From the NCBI GenBank assembly GCA_900315505.1, contig OMZG01000002.1, positions 62,001 to 126,000 of the forward strand: 64,000 nucleotides of DNA. The letters are read 5' to 3'. A program made the translations under genes and the position numbers. Positions 33,847 through 42,760 of the stretch are shown here, piece after piece. Below the pieces are notes generated by a model, which worked only from the letters and a program-made list of their open reading frames with translations, searched no databases and had not been told where the DNA came from. The first letter of the stretch is position 1; each line of letters opens with the position of its first letter. Source of the stretch: an uncultured Lachnospiraceae bacterium (lineage in GTDB: Bacteria; Bacillota; Clostridia; Lachnospirales; Lachnospiraceae).

Positions 33847-35238
33847 TCACATATGCAGTACATGTATCAACATAAACCATGCCAGACTGTAGTAGGTCAC
33901 CACTCCGACGAGGTCTGTAATCGTCGTGATGAGCGGCCCGGATGCTACTGCCGGGTCTATTTTTATCTTTTTAAAGAAGATAGGTACTCCGGTTCCGACA
34001 AGGCTTGAGATCGTCATCGCCACGATAAGGGAGATACCGATGCAGGCGGAAACTGCAAATGCCATCGGCGCCGGATATTTACGTATCAGCATGATATAGG
34101 CGCCTATCGTACCCAGTGCCAGAATGCCCAGCACTGCTCCATTTAGAAAGCCTACCCTCATCTCCTTGAAAACAAGTCCTGCCTTCTGCTTCCCTGTAAG
34201 CTTCTCATCCATCAGCACCCTGATCGTCACGGCAAGCGACTGCGTGCCGACATTTCCCGACATATCAAGTATCATCGACTGGAATGCCATAATCATCGTA
34301 AGCTTCGCTACCACCTGCTCATACATACCGACTACCGATGATACTATAAGCCCCAGATACATCAGAAGTATCAGCCATGGCAGGCGCTTCTTCATGCTAA
34401 GCTTCACCGGTTCCTCCAGATCCTCCTCTGCCGAGAGTCCGCCGAGCTTTGCATAGTCCTCGTTCATCTCGTCATCCATAGTCTCCATGACGTCCTGCAG
34501 TGTTACAACTCCCAGGATATGATTATCATCAGAGAGGACTGGAATCGATTCCTCTGAATAGTCCTTTAAGGTAGGCAGGCAATCCTCTATTTTCTCATCT
34601 GCGTACACATACGGATAGGTCGTCGAGACGATTTCCTCAAGTGGTGTTTTCTGCCTGGCTACAATCAGATCCTTTAGATCCAGGGCCCCGTCATAGACGC
34701 CATGTTCATCCAGGATGTAGATGACCGATACATTATCATGCTCTGCCGCCTGAGATACCACAGACTTCATAGCTTCCTGTATCGTGAGTGAATTTCCTAC
34801 AGTCACGAAGTTCGTAGTCATTCGGCTTCCGATAGTATCCTCATCGTATGCCGCAAGAGCCATGATATCCTTCTTCGCATCAGAATCCATCAACTCTATA
34901 AAGGCTCTGCTCTGCTTCGGATCTGACGCTTTTAGAAGATCTACCGCATCATCCGGTTCCATCCTCTCGAGTACCTGAGCCGCTTTCTTTGGATCCAGCT
35001 CTCCGATATACTTCAGGGCATCCTCGTCCGCATACTCGAACACCTCAGACAGGGTGTCGATATCAAGCAGCCGGTAGATGATGCCTCTCTCCTTCTCGGA
35101 CATCCCACTCATCGCCGCTGCTATATCTCCGGCATGGAAGTCCTTCAGGTCTTCTGACTTTACCTTCGGCGACGAGTTGCTTCGTACAATCTTTATAATC
35201 TTCTCCCCGAACACTGTAGAAGAATTGACATCATTCAT
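33847..35238 (-). CDS. mgtE: Magnesium transporter MgtE
   Basis: 463 residues with the MgtE layout: an N-terminal superhelical domain (AHAAMS-like DIAAAMSGMSEKERGIIY), a pair of CBS domains (about 135-265; TIQEAMKSVVSQ, ILGVVTLQDV), a linker helix, and five membrane segments (about 290-463) containing the pore sequence QSMILDMSGNVGTQSL. It is a gated Mg2+ channel; the cytosolic domains sense Mg2+. The frame runs to a TTG at 35262, but AGGAGG lies 9 nt before the ATG at 35238. A RAYT unit begins right upstream. Confidence 0.95.
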   Translation of the reverse strand: MNDVNSSTVFGEKIIKIVRSNSSPKVKSEDLKDFHAGDIAAAMSGMSEKERGIIYRLLDIDTLSEVFEYADEDALKYIGELDPKKAAQVLERMEPDDAVDLLKASDPKQSRAFIELMDSDAKKDIMALAAYDEDTIGSRMTTNFVTVGNSLTIQEAMKSVVSQAAEHDNVSVIYILDEHGVYDGALDLKDLIVARQKTPLEEIVSTTYPYVYADEKIEDCLPTLKDYSEESIPVLSDDNHILGVVTLQDVMETMDDEMNEDYAKLGGLSAEEDLEEPVKLSMKKRLPWLILLMYLGLIVSSVVGMYEQVVAKLTMIMAFQSMILDMSGNVGTQSLAVTIRVLMDEKLTGKQKAGLVFKEMRVGFLNGAVLGILALGTIGAYIMLIRKYPAPMAFAVSACIGISLIVAMTISSLVGTGVPIFFKKIKIDPAVASGPLITTITDLVGVVTYYSLAWFMLIHVLHM

Positions 35239-35276
35239 CACTATGCACCTCCTGTCTGCCAACAGTCTATCACAAA

Positions 35277-35307
35277 GATGAAAAAAGGGACAGGTCCATT
35301 TTTCATC
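35277..35307. repeat. REP-like palindrome 8 (subfamily B), 3' flank of RAYT2
   Basis: GATGAAAAAAGGGACAGGTC core with right arm CATTTTTCATC. It is the exact reverse complement of copy 10 and ends 3 nt from the RAYT2 stop. Confidence 0.93.
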
Positions 35308-35310
35308 TTT

Positions 35311-36051
35311 TTATCTGAGTTTCTGAATCACTCCGCGGCTTATTCCGGTATGCCGCTCTATCTGCTTTATAGTAAGGCCTCCCGACCTGAGCTGTGAGAT
35401 TGCAGCGTTTCTTCTTTTCTTATCATATGCTTTTACCTCATTGCCTGAGACAACCCCCAGAATCTCTCTTATCCTTCGCTCCACCCACTGATCATCATGA
35501 ATATAGCCTGTGTACTCCAGGCAGTCATCTTCATTTGAAGCTGCTATAAAACTCTCATATGCATCAGGACCGCCTATGATCCTCTCTATCTCTGACGTGT
35601 CTATAAACCCGTCCCGGCCGCCGTACAGGCCGTAGCTGCTCCATTCGTATTCTGATGCAGCGCAGATACCTGCTTTGGGCGGATTATTCAGGATGTAGCG
35701 AAAAACTGTCACGAGGTATCTGTCATTCTCGACCACCTCACTCAGAAAACGGTTCTGGAAGAGATGCCCCGTCCTGTCGTATTTGTTGTTAAAATACATT
35801 GAATAACATCCTCCTATTTTTTGCATCACCAATGAGATTGCGTCCGTTCTGTCATACATGAGCAGGTGGACATGGTTCTCCATAAGACAATAGCATACAA
35901 CGCTCTGACCCGATGCTGTGATGTATTTTTTCATGATATTGATGAAAAAAAATCTGTCTGATCTGTCTTCGAAAATGATCTGCTTTGCGACCCCTCTTAG
36001 GATCACATGATAGTACCCTGTACTGCTTTTTTGTCTGGCTATCCTTGACAT
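35311..36051 (-). CDS. REP-associated tyrosine transposase (RAYT2)
   Basis: 246 residues, the same length as RAYT1, with every motif at the same position: H60-V-H62, RTGHLFQNRF near 93, FRYILNNPPKAG with Y119, and a C-terminal helix-turn-helix TIKQIERHTGISRGVIQK. The middle third (about 145-200) differs more from RAYT1. It is bracketed by inverted palindromes of subfamily B (35277 and 36109), and its own promoter lies just outside. The HUH/Y1 chemistry is inferred from the family; no partner gene is seen. Confidence 0.9.
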   Translation of the reverse strand: MSRIARQKSSTGYYHVILRGVAKQIIFEDRSDRFFFINIMKKYITASGQSVVCYCLMENHVHLLMYDRTDAISLVMQKIGGCYSMYFNNKYDRTGHLFQNRFLSEVVENDRYLVTVFRYILNNPPKAGICAASEYEWSSYGLYGGRDGFIDTSEIERIIGGPDAYESFIAASNEDDCLEYTGYIHDDQWVERRIREILGVVSGNEVKAYDKKRRNAAISQLRSGGLTIKQIERHTGISRGVIQKLR

Positions 36052-36108
36052 AGCACTCTCCTCTCCTCAATGTTTGATTAAAGACTCCACCCATCCATCT
36101 GATAAAAA

Positions 36109-36139
36109 GATGAAAAATGGACCTGTTCCTTTTTTCATC
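36109..36139. repeat. REP-like palindrome 9 (subfamily B), 5' flank of RAYT2
   Basis: GATGAAAAATGGACCTGTTC then CTTTTTTCATC; one change from copy 10 (TTCC for TCCC). It is inverted relative to copy 8 and lies in the predicted RAYT2 leader. Confidence 0.92.
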
Positions 36140-36165
36140 ATAGTATGTAGAGGGAAGTATGTCAA
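36137..36165 (-). promoter_or_regulatory. Probable RAYT2 promoter
   Basis: The minus strand reads TTGACA, 17 bp, TATGAT. The first base pairs of the -10 box lie in the end of palindrome 9. The -35 box immediately follows the T tract of the pckA terminator. Confidence 0.65.
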
Positions 36166-36199
36166 GAAAAAAAAAACAGAGACCCGCGTGGGGTCTCTG
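36166..36199 (-). terminator. Intrinsic terminator of pckA
   Basis: CAGAGACCC and GGGTCTCTG form a 9-bp stem with a 5-nt loop and a T10-11 tract on the minus strand, 53 nt past the pckA stop. Confidence 0.92.
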
Positions 36200-36222
36200 C
36201 TGCGATCTTATTGTTCGAAAAA

Positions 36223-36253
36223 GATGAAAAATGGACCTGTCCCTTTTTTCATC
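36223..36253. repeat. REP-like palindrome 10 (subfamily B), pckA 3' end
   Basis: GATGAAAAATGGACCTGTCC then CTTTTTTCATC, the exact reverse complement of copy 8. The pckA TGA stop overlaps its right end. Confidence 0.93.
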
Positions 36254-37862
36254 AGTCGAGGTGAGGACCTGCCGGTACGAGTGCCTTACCAGCGTCATTG
36301 CCTTCATACTTCTTGAAGTTCTTGATGAATCTCTGTGCGAGATCCTTGGCCTTATCATCCCACTCAGATGCATCCTTGTATGTATCACGAGGATCAAGGA
36401 TTGCTGGATCTACGCCTGGAAGCTCTGTCGGAACCTCGAAATCGAAGTAAGGGATCTTCTTTGTAGGAGCCTTATCAACAGCGCCTGTCTGGATAGCTGT
36501 GATGATGCCTCTGGTGTCCTTGATTGAGATTCTCTTACCAGTTCCGTTCCATCCTGTATTAACAAGATAAGCCTTAGCGCCAGACTTCTGCATCTTCTTT
36601 ACGAGCTCTTCAGCGTACTTTGTAGGATGAAGCTCGAGGAAAGCCTGTCCGAAGCAAGCTGAGAATGTAGGAGTAGGCTCTGTGATACCACGCTCTGTAC
36701 CGGCAAGCTTTGCTGTGAATCCTGACAGGAAGTAGTACTTTGTCTGCTCCGGTGTAAGGATTGATACAGGAGGAAGTACTCCGAATGCATCAGCTGAAAG
36801 GAAGATAACGTTCTCAGCAGCAGGTCCGTGAGAGATAGGTGCAACTCTCTTCTCGATGTGCTCGATAGGATAAGATACACGTGTATTCTCTGTTACAGAC
36901 TTGTCTGTGAAGTCAAGCTTACCTGTCTTGTCATCAACAGTAACGTTCTCAAGAAGAGCATTTCTTCTGATAGCGCCATAGATATCAGGCTCTGCATCCT
37001 TATCAAGGTCGATAACCTTTGCGTAGCAGCCACCCTCGAGGTTGAATACGCCGTTGTCGTCCCAGCCGTGCTCATCATCACCGATGAGAAGTCTCTTAGG
37101 GTCAGTAGAAAGAGTAGTCTTTCCTGTTCCTGAAAGTCCGAAGAAGATAGATGTATGCTCGCCGTTGTAATCGGTATTTGCTGAGCAGTGCATTGAAGCG
37201 ATGCCCTTCAGAGGAAGGTAGTAGTTCATCATAGAGAACATACCCTTCTTCATCTCGCCGCCATACCAGGTATTGATGATTACCTGCTCATGGCTTGTGA
37301 TATTGAATACTACAGCAGTCTCAGAATTGAGACCGAGCTCCTTGTAGTTCTCTACCTTTGCCTTAGATGCATTGTAAACGATGAAATCAGGCTTGAAGTT
37401 CTTCTGCTCTTCCTCAGTAGGACGAATGAACATGTTCTTTACGAAATGAGCCTGCCATGCAACCTCCATGATGAAGCGGACAGCCATTCTTGTATCCTTA
37501 TTTGCACCACAGAAGCCATCAACGACATAGAGCTTCTTATTTGACAGCTCCTTCTTTGCGATGTCCTTAACTGCAGCCCATGCTTCCTGTGAAGCAGCGT
37601 GGTTGTCGTTAGGATACTCAGGAGTATTCCACCATACAGTGTCCTTTGAATTCTCATCCATTACGATGAACTTATCTTTTGGAGAACGGCCAGTGTAGAT
37701 TCCTGTGAAAACGTCTACAGCGCCGAGCTCTGTCTTGTGTCCAACCTCATATCCCTCAAGAGACGGGTCCGTCTCAAGCTCGTACAGATCCTCATAAGAA
37801 GGATTGTACACGATATCGGTTGTGCCTGTGATTCCGTACTGTGTCAGATCAATGTTAGCCAT
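36252..37862 (-). CDS. pckA: Phosphoenolpyruvate carboxykinase (ATP)
   Basis: 536 residues. The ATP-type signature is complete: [36 protein letters not shown], the kinase loop [18 protein letters not shown] near 245 and [21 protein letters not shown]. PckA interconverts oxaloacetate and PEP with ATP/ADP; in anaerobes it often runs toward oxaloacetate and ATP. A promoter, a terminator and a palindromic repeat bound the gene. Next to it, divergently, is citrate synthase, another oxaloacetate enzyme. Confidence 0.97.
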   Translation of the reverse strand: MANIDLTQYGITGTTDIVYNPSYEDLYELETDPSLEGYEVGHKTELGAVDVFTGIYTGRSPKDKFIVMDENSKDTVWWNTPEYPNDNHAASQEAWAAVKDIAKKELSNKKLYVVDGFCGANKDTRMAVRFIMEVAWQAHFVKNMFIRPTEEEQKNFKPDFIVYNASKAKVENYKELGLNSETAVVFNITSHEQVIINTWYGGEMKKGMFSMMNYYLPLKGIASMHCSANTDYNGEHTSIFFGLSGTGKTTLSTDPKRLLIGDDEHGWDDNGVFNLEGGCYAKVIDLDKDAEPDIYGAIRRNALLENVTVDDKTGKLDFTDKSVTENTRVSYPIEHIEKRVAPISHGPAAENVIFLSADAFGVLPPVSILTPEQTKYYFLSGFTAKLAGTERGITEPTPTFSACFGQAFLELHPTKYAEELVKKMQKSGAKAYLVNTGWNGTGKRISIKDTRGIITAIQTGAVDKAPTKKIPYFDFEVPTELPGVDPAILDPRDTYKDASEWDDKAKDLAQRFIKNFKKYEGNDAGKALVPAGPHLD

Positions 37863-37909
37863 TAATATAACCTCTTTCGTGAATTGTATTTAATTAGGTA
37901 CCGCCAACC

Positions 37910-37937
37910 ATTATACATTATTGAGAAAAAATATCAA
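37910..37937 (-). promoter_or_regulatory. Probable pckA promoter
   Basis: The minus strand reads TTGATA, 16 bp, TATAAT, 48 nt before the start codon. Confidence 0.75.
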
Positions 37938-37977
37938 CAGAAAACCACACAAAAATCTGTAAATGCAATTCGAAATC

Positions 37978-38006
37978 TTGTAAAACTTTTGTTAAAATGC
38001 TAGAAT
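37978..38006 (+). promoter_or_regulatory. Probable citrate synthase promoter
   Basis: TTGTAA, 17 bp, TAGAAT on the plus strand, 47 nt before the start codon and divergent from the pckA promoter. Confidence 0.65.
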
Positions 38007-38052
38007 ATGATGGAGTTGTTGTAATTTTTTAAAAAAGGAAAGCGAGGTAAAA

Positions 38053-39414
38053 ATGCCATCGAGTTATAGCAAAATAACACCCGAAATTGAGAAACTCGCA
38101 GATCTGACAAAGGAGGCTTCATACGTGAAGCCTGAACTCTATACAGAGTATGGTGTCAAGAGAGGTCTCCGTGATGTAAATGGTAAAGGTGTCCTTGTCG
38201 GCATTACCAATATTTCAGAAGTCAATTCCCAGAGAGTCATCGACGGGAAAAATGTTCCTATCCCGGGCGAGCTCTACTACAGGGGCTATAATGTCCAGGA
38301 GATAGTAAAGAATATAAAGCCTGACAATCACTTCGGATTCGAGGAGATCACCTATCTCCTGCTCTTCGGAGAGCTTCCTACAAAGGAACAGCTCCATGAT
38401 TTCATAAAGCTTCTGTCATCATACAGATCACTTCCGAAGAACTTCGTCAGAGATTCAATTCTGAAGAAGCCTTCAAATGATATGATGAATTCTCTCGCCA
38501 GATCTGTACTCGCACTCTATTCATACGATGACAATCCGGATGATATAAGTGAGGAGAATGTCCTGAGACAGTGCCTGCAGCTCATCGCAATGTTCCCGCT
38601 TCTGTCCGTATACGGATACCAGGCATACCGCTATTACAGCAAGGGCGACTCGCTCATCATCCACAGACCGAAGAAAGAATACTCCACAGCTGAGAACATT
38701 CTCCACTGTCTGCGTGACGATTCAAGCTTTACCCCTCTTGAGGCCAAGCTTCTTGATGTAGCACTGATCCTTCATGCAGAGCATGGCGGCGGCAACAACT
38801 CGACATTTACGACCCATCTCGTATCCTCATCAGGTACCGATACATATTCTGCAATCGCTGCAGCGCTCGGTTCACTCAAGGGACCTCGCCACGGCGGAGC
38901 CAATATCAAGGTCGTGAAAATGTTTGCAGATATGAAGAAGCACGTCAAGGACTGGACCGATGAAGAAGAAGCCGGGAATTACCTGCGTGCGCTTTTACAC
39001 AAAGAGGCATTCGATCATGCCGGACTCATCTACGGAATCGGACATGCCGTATACTCGATCTCAGACCCACGTGCGGTAATCTTCCAGGGATATGTAGAGC
39101 AGCTCGCAGAGGCCAAGGGCTATGAAAAAGAATACGCTCTCTACTCTCTCGTTGAGAGGCTCGCTCCGCAGATTATTTCAGAAGAGAGAAAGATGTACAA
39201 GGGAGTCAGCCCTAATGTCGATTTCTTCAGTGGATTCGTATATCAGATGCTCGGTCTTCCAATGGAGCTGTTCACACCGATTTTCGCAATCGCGCGAATC
39301 GCTGGATGGTCAGCACACCGCATGGAGGAGATCTGCCATCACGACAAGATCATGAGACCTGCCTACATGACAGTCAGAGAACACAGGAAATACATACCAA
39401 TCGACGAAAGGTGA
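38053..39414 (+). CDS. gltA: Citrate synthase
   Basis: 453 residues, slightly longer than bacterial type II enzymes because of an N-terminal extension. Conserved blocks: PGELYYRGYNVQEI near 75, the catalytic His regions LILHAEHGGGNNSTF and YGIGHAVYSISDPRA, GPRHGGANIKV, and a late Asp segment (SPNVDFFSGFVYQML). It condenses oxaloacetate and acetyl-CoA. AAAGGAAAGCGAGG precedes the ATG. Downstream genes on the same strand begin 7 nt later, so this may be one transcript with the receiver/CheX-like pair. Confidence 0.95.
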   Translation: MPSSYSKITPEIEKLADLTKEASYVKPELYTEYGVKRGLRDVNGKGVLVGITNISEVNSQRVIDGKNVPIPGELYYRGYNVQEIVKNIKPDNHFGFEEITYLLLFGELPTKEQLHDFIKLLSSYRSLPKNFVRDSILKKPSNDMMNSLARSVLALYSYDDNPDDISEENVLRQCLQLIAMFPLLSVYGYQAYRYYSKGDSLIIHRPKKEYSTAENILHCLRDDSSFTPLEAKLLDVALILHAEHGGGNNSTFTTHLVSSSGTDTYSAIAAALGSLKGPRHGGANIKVVKMFADMKKHVKDWTDEEEAGNYLRALLHKEAFDHAGLIYGIGHAVYSISDPRAVIFQGYVEQLAEAKGYEKEYALYSLVERLAPQIISEERKMYKGVSPNVDFFSGFVYQMLGLPMELFTPIFAIARIAGWSAHRMEEICHHDKIMRPAYMTVREHRKYIPIDER

Positions 39415-39420
39415 GGCGGC

Positions 39421-39801
39421 ATGAAAGGTTTCAATATAATGCTGATCTTCGACCTGATCATAGCGGGGGTCGGCGTATATCTGCTGTATTCATATTTTCT
39501 AATGAAAAAGGAGCGCGAAATCCCATCCTCATTTGTGGCCGAGGAACAGATAAAAAAGTGCCGCGACAAGGACGGATTCATAAGCTACATGCTCCCACGG
39601 ACGCTTCTGTTTGCCGTGGGAAGCATGGCAAGCGGAATTCTCTGTTTTCTCGCGGATCTAAAGGTTCTTCCACTCAGCAAGTCAGCAGGAAGCATCTTCG
39701 GAGTGGCCATGCTTTTCATTTTCCTTGCAATATGGCTTATTTTTTCGTCAAGCATGAAGAATGCGAAGATAAAATACTTTGCATCTGACCTCAGTATGTA
39801 A
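39421..39801 (+). CDS. Small membrane protein of unknown function
   Basis: 126 residues with three predicted membrane segments (about 5-27, 61-80 and 90-110), a basic cytoplasmic loop between the first two (MKKEREIPSSF, EEQIKKCRDKDGF). I do not recognise a family. It lies 7 nt after citrate synthase and about 50 nt before the response regulator gene. Shine-Dalgarno AGGTGAGGCGGC precedes the ATG. Confidence 0.75.
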   Translation: MKGFNIMLIFDLIIAGVGVYLLYSYFLMKKEREIPSSFVAEEQIKKCRDKDGFISYMLPRTLLFAVGSMASGILCFLADLKVLPLSKSAGSIFGVAMLFIFLAIWLIFSSSMKNAKIKYFASDLSM

Positions 39802-39854
39802 TATAATAAGGGATGTCAGGAAACTGTCTTTCAGATCAAAAAGAGGAAAATGAC

Positions 39855-40232
39855 ATGAAAGAAAATGCAAAAATATTAATTGGTGATGATTCGATCCTCG
39901 CGCGCAAGCAGCTGAAGGATGTTGTCACCAGATATATAAAGAACCCGGTCTTCATAGAGGCCACGAACGGCAAGGAAGCGCTCGAGAAGTACAAACAGGA
40001 GCAGCCTGATCTCACCTTTCTCGATATAGTGATGCCGGTACGTGACGGGATTCTTGCCACAATAGAGATCACAAAGCAGTACAAGGACGCAAGGATTGTC
40101 ATCGTTTCATCTGTGGGAACGAAGAACCAGCTTCGCGCAGCGATAGAGGCCGGTGCCCTGGACTTCGTACAGAAGCCTGTCAGGGATGATCTGATGGAGC
40201 AGATATTAGAAAAGTACCTGGGGGACGATTAA
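39855..40232 (+). CDS. Stand-alone CheY-like response regulator receiver
   Basis: A 125-residue single receiver domain: acidic pair D10-D11 (LIGDDSILARKQL), phosphoacceptor Asp in LTFLDIVMPVRDG near residue 58, S/T in VIVSSVG and the conserved Lys in FVQKPVRDD. There is no output domain. The frame could begin at 39813, but AGAGG lies 8 nt before the ATG at 39855. The stop overlaps the start of the next gene by one base (TAATG), implying coupled translation with a CheX-like protein. No histidine kinase is adjacent. Confidence 0.9.
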   Translation: MKENAKILIGDDSILARKQLKDVVTRYIKNPVFIEATNGKEALEKYKQEQPDLTFLDIVMPVRDGILATIEITKQYKDARIVIVSSVGTKNQLRAAIEAGALDFVQKPVRDDLMEQILEKYLGDD

Positions 40233-41122
40233 TGTACGCACAGTTTTTCGGAAGTTATCTACTAAGCAAAAATGCTGTTACACCTCAGCAGCTTACTGAG
40301 GCTATTTCTCATCTGTCGGACTCGCATATCCGTGTAGGCACTCTTGCCATGCACAAGGGATATATGACAGCCAAGGAGGTTGATGAGGTATGCTTTCTAC
40401 AGACCAGAGAGGACAAGCATTTCGGACAGATAGCCCTTGAGAGGAATTACCTCTTCGAGGACCAGCTGAATGAGCTGCTGAAGTCGCAGAGCCCTGATTA
40501 CCTGCTGCTCGGTCAGAATCTCGTGGACATGGGGGCTCTCACGAACTCACAACTGGAAACTCTTCTGGTAGGCTATCAGAATGATAATAAGATAGATGAA
40601 TCCACCAGCAATGACGACATCCCTGAAAAGACGACAAATCTGGTCAAGAATTTTTTCTATCAGGCAGGAAAGCAGGTTTCAGAGAATCTGATCACCTACA
40701 TGGATCTCCTCTTCAATAATCTCGTGAGATTTATCGGCGGTGATTTCACACCGCTGACTCCTGTATTTACTTCTGAATACGATACTAACTACGCGATCAC
40801 GCAGAGGCTTACCGGTGTGCTTCCTATTCATACCTGTATAGATATGGAGTCTGAGGCAGCTGTTGAATTTGCCAGCAGATATGCCCAGATGAAGTTCGAC
40901 AGATTCGATGAATATGTCAAGGCATCGCTCGAGGATTTTCTGAATCTGCACAATGGACTTTTCTCTGTAAATATGTCAAATACCTATTCCACAGAGGCAG
41001 AGCTTGCCCCTCCGGAATACATAGACCATGAATCGATCCAGCTGTCAGAGGATGCCTTCGTAGTCCCGGTGATATATCCGTTCGGGACGGTGTATCTGAT
41101 ACTGAGTCCGGATAAAAGTTAA
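40232..41122 (+). CDS. CheX-like phosphatase domain protein with GspE-N/MshEN-like N-terminus
   Basis: 296 residues. The first ~120 residues hold two helix repeats of the type 'LL..NAVT..QL..AI' and 'GYMTAKEVDEVCFLQ...FGQIALERNYL', similar to GspE-N/MshEN-like modules. After a linker, the C-terminal part contains ASLEDFLNLHNGLFSVNMSN, which resembles the CheX/CheC phosphatase helix (E-x2-N). Translational coupling to the receiver suggests it dephosphorylates or binds that receiver. Assignment is by motif only; I give it no symbol. It ends in a heptad array and converges with thrC. Confidence 0.6.
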   Translation: MYAQFFGSYLLSKNAVTPQQLTEAISHLSDSHIRVGTLAMHKGYMTAKEVDEVCFLQTREDKHFGQIALERNYLFEDQLNELLKSQSPDYLLLGQNLVDMGALTNSQLETLLVGYQNDNKIDESTSNDDIPEKTTNLVKNFFYQAGKQVSENLITYMDLLFNNLVRFIGGDFTPLTPVFTSEYDTNYAITQRLTGVLPIHTCIDMESEAAVEFASRYAQMKFDRFDEYVKASLEDFLNLHNGLFSVNMSNTYSTEAELAPPEYIDHESIQLSEDAFVVPVIYPFGTVYLILSPDKS

Positions 41123-41242
41123 GAGTTGTGAGTTGAGAGTTATGAGTTCGCTCCGCGTATCATTAATAAAACCCTCCGGGTATCCCGGAGGGGCTTTTCA
41201 TGTATGCCAGAGGCAACTCATAACTCGTAACTCGTATCTCAG
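41117..41242. repeat. Heptad-repeat locus E, between convergent genes
   Basis: Left arm 41117-41150 (AGTTGTG, AGTTGAG, AGTTATG, AGTTCGC) starts in the TAA stop of the CheX-like gene; right arm 41215-41242 (AACTCAT, AACTCGT, AACTCGT, ATCTCAG) includes the thrC TGA stop. An intrinsic terminator lies between the arms. Confidence 0.8.
41167..41198. terminator. Bidirectional terminator between CheX-like gene and thrC
   Basis: CCTCCGGG-TAT-CCCGGAGG, flanked by AAAA on one side and TTTT on the other. Confidence 0.85.
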
Positions 41243-42726
41243 ATACCCAGGAACTTCTTCACTACCTCTGGCATCTCATCCACCTCGCACGTCGTCTTGT
41301 GACGGACAGGCGCTGTCTTTATCTCTTCAATAGCCTGAGGAATCCTCATTCCCGAAACCTCTGCCAGATCATCAGTAAGCTCCAGATCACTCTTCGATGG
41401 ATCATCATGGCCTATGGCCTGCATGACAGTACGGGTGAACTTGTACGGGCTTGCCGTAGATGCGATCACTACCGGCTTACCGTCATCTGTATCCTTAAGG
41501 AACTTCTGGTAAACGGCGCTTGCTACAGCAGTATGCGGATCAAGCACATATCCGGTATCATCGAATACCCTCTTTATCTCGTCCTTAGTCTCCTGCTGGT
41601 CAGCGAAATTGCCATAGAAGTCAGCAAGCTTTTCCTTCATCTCAGGAGTGATCGTATATTTCCCGTCGTTGCTGAGCTCCTTCATGAACTCAGAATCCTT
41701 CTTATCATCGTATCCGGCAATACGATAGATAAGTCTCTCAAGATTTGATGAAATAAGTATATCCATCGATGGAGAGCTTGTCAGATGAAATGGTCTGTTC
41801 CTGTCGTATGTACCTGTCGTAAAGAAATCGAAAAGAACCTTATTCTCATTCGATGCGCAGATCAGACGGTCAACCGGCAGTCCCATCTGCTTGGCATAGT
41901 AGCAGGCCAGGATATTTCCGAAGTTTCCGGTCGGAACCGTAACATTTATCTTTTCTCCAGCGTGGATCTTTTCTTCCCTCACAAGACGGGTATAGGCATA
42001 TACATAATATACAATCTGCGGAACCAGACGGCCTATATTGATCGAGTTAGCAGATGAGAACTGGAATCCTGCATTATCAAGCTCCTTTGCCAGCTCTGTA
42101 TCATTAAACATCTGCTTCACGCCGGTCTGGGCCTGATCGAAATTGCCATTGATGCCGACGACAAAGGTATTATCCCCTGTCTGAGTCACCATCTGTTTCT
42201 TCTGGATGTCTGACACTCCGTCCTTAGGGAAAAATACGATGATCTTGGTCCCTGGTACATCAGCAAAGCCTGCAAGAGCAGCCTTTCCTGTATCTCCCGA
42301 TGTAGCAGTAAGGATAACGATATCATTCTTTATATTATTCTTCTTAGCCGAGGTAGTCATCAGATATGGAAGGATTGACAGGGCCATATCCTTGAAGGCG
42401 ATGGTCTTTCCATGATAGAGCTCGAGGTAATATACATCATCAGCAAAGGTAAGCGGCGCGATCTCCGGTGTATCGAACTTACTGTCATAAGCGCCGTTGA
42501 TGCAGGCCTTCAGCTCATCCTCAGTGAAGTCAGTGAGCATCAGCTTCATGACCTCGTATGCCACCTGCTTATAATCCATTGCTGCAAGCTCGTCAAGAGT
42601 CCTGTCAAGCTTCGGGATCTGTGTCGGTACATACAGTCCGCCATCAGGCGCGAGTCCACGGAGAATGGCCTGTGATGCCGTAACCCTGTCGCTGTTGTCT
42701 CTTGTGCTAACATATTCTACGTTCAT
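41239..42726 (-). CDS. thrC: Threonine synthase
   Basis: 495 residues, the long microbial form. It begins MNVEYVSTRDN and has the PLP lysine in LYHGKTIAFKDMALS near 110, the phosphate loop TATSGDTGKAALAGF and SSNLERLIYRIAGYD. It converts O-phosphohomoserine to threonine. The frame reads on upstream to 42798, through the palindromic repeat, but AGGAG lies 7 nt before the ATG at 42726, which also starts the conserved sequence. It is downstream of the PPi-PFK gene. Confidence 0.96.
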   Translation of the reverse strand: MNVEYVSTRDNSDRVTASQAILRGLAPDGGLYVPTQIPKLDRTLDELAAMDYKQVAYEVMKLMLTDFTEDELKACINGAYDSKFDTPEIAPLTFADDVYYLELYHGKTIAFKDMALSILPYLMTTSAKKNNIKNDIVILTATSGDTGKAALAGFADVPGTKIIVFFPKDGVSDIQKKQMVTQTGDNTFVVGINGNFDQAQTGVKQMFNDTELAKELDNAGFQFSSANSINIGRLVPQIVYYVYAYTRLVREEKIHAGEKINVTVPTGNFGNILACYYAKQMGLPVDRLICASNENKVLFDFFTTGTYDRNRPFHLTSSPSMDILISSNLERLIYRIAGYDDKKDSEFMKELSNDGKYTITPEMKEKLADFYGNFADQQETKDEIKRVFDDTGYVLDPHTAVASAVYQKFLKDTDDGKPVVIASTASPYKFTRTVMQAIGHDDPSKSDLELTDDLAEVSGMRIPQAIEEIKTAPVRHKTTCEVDEMPEVVKKFLGI

Positions 42727-42760
42727 CTGTTTACTCCTATAAAAACAATTGATAACAAAT

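Noticed and set aside
23764-36051. IS200/IS605 elements
   Set aside because: No TnpB gene, no left/right end hairpins of that family; length, motif layout and flanking palindromes fit RAYT genes better.
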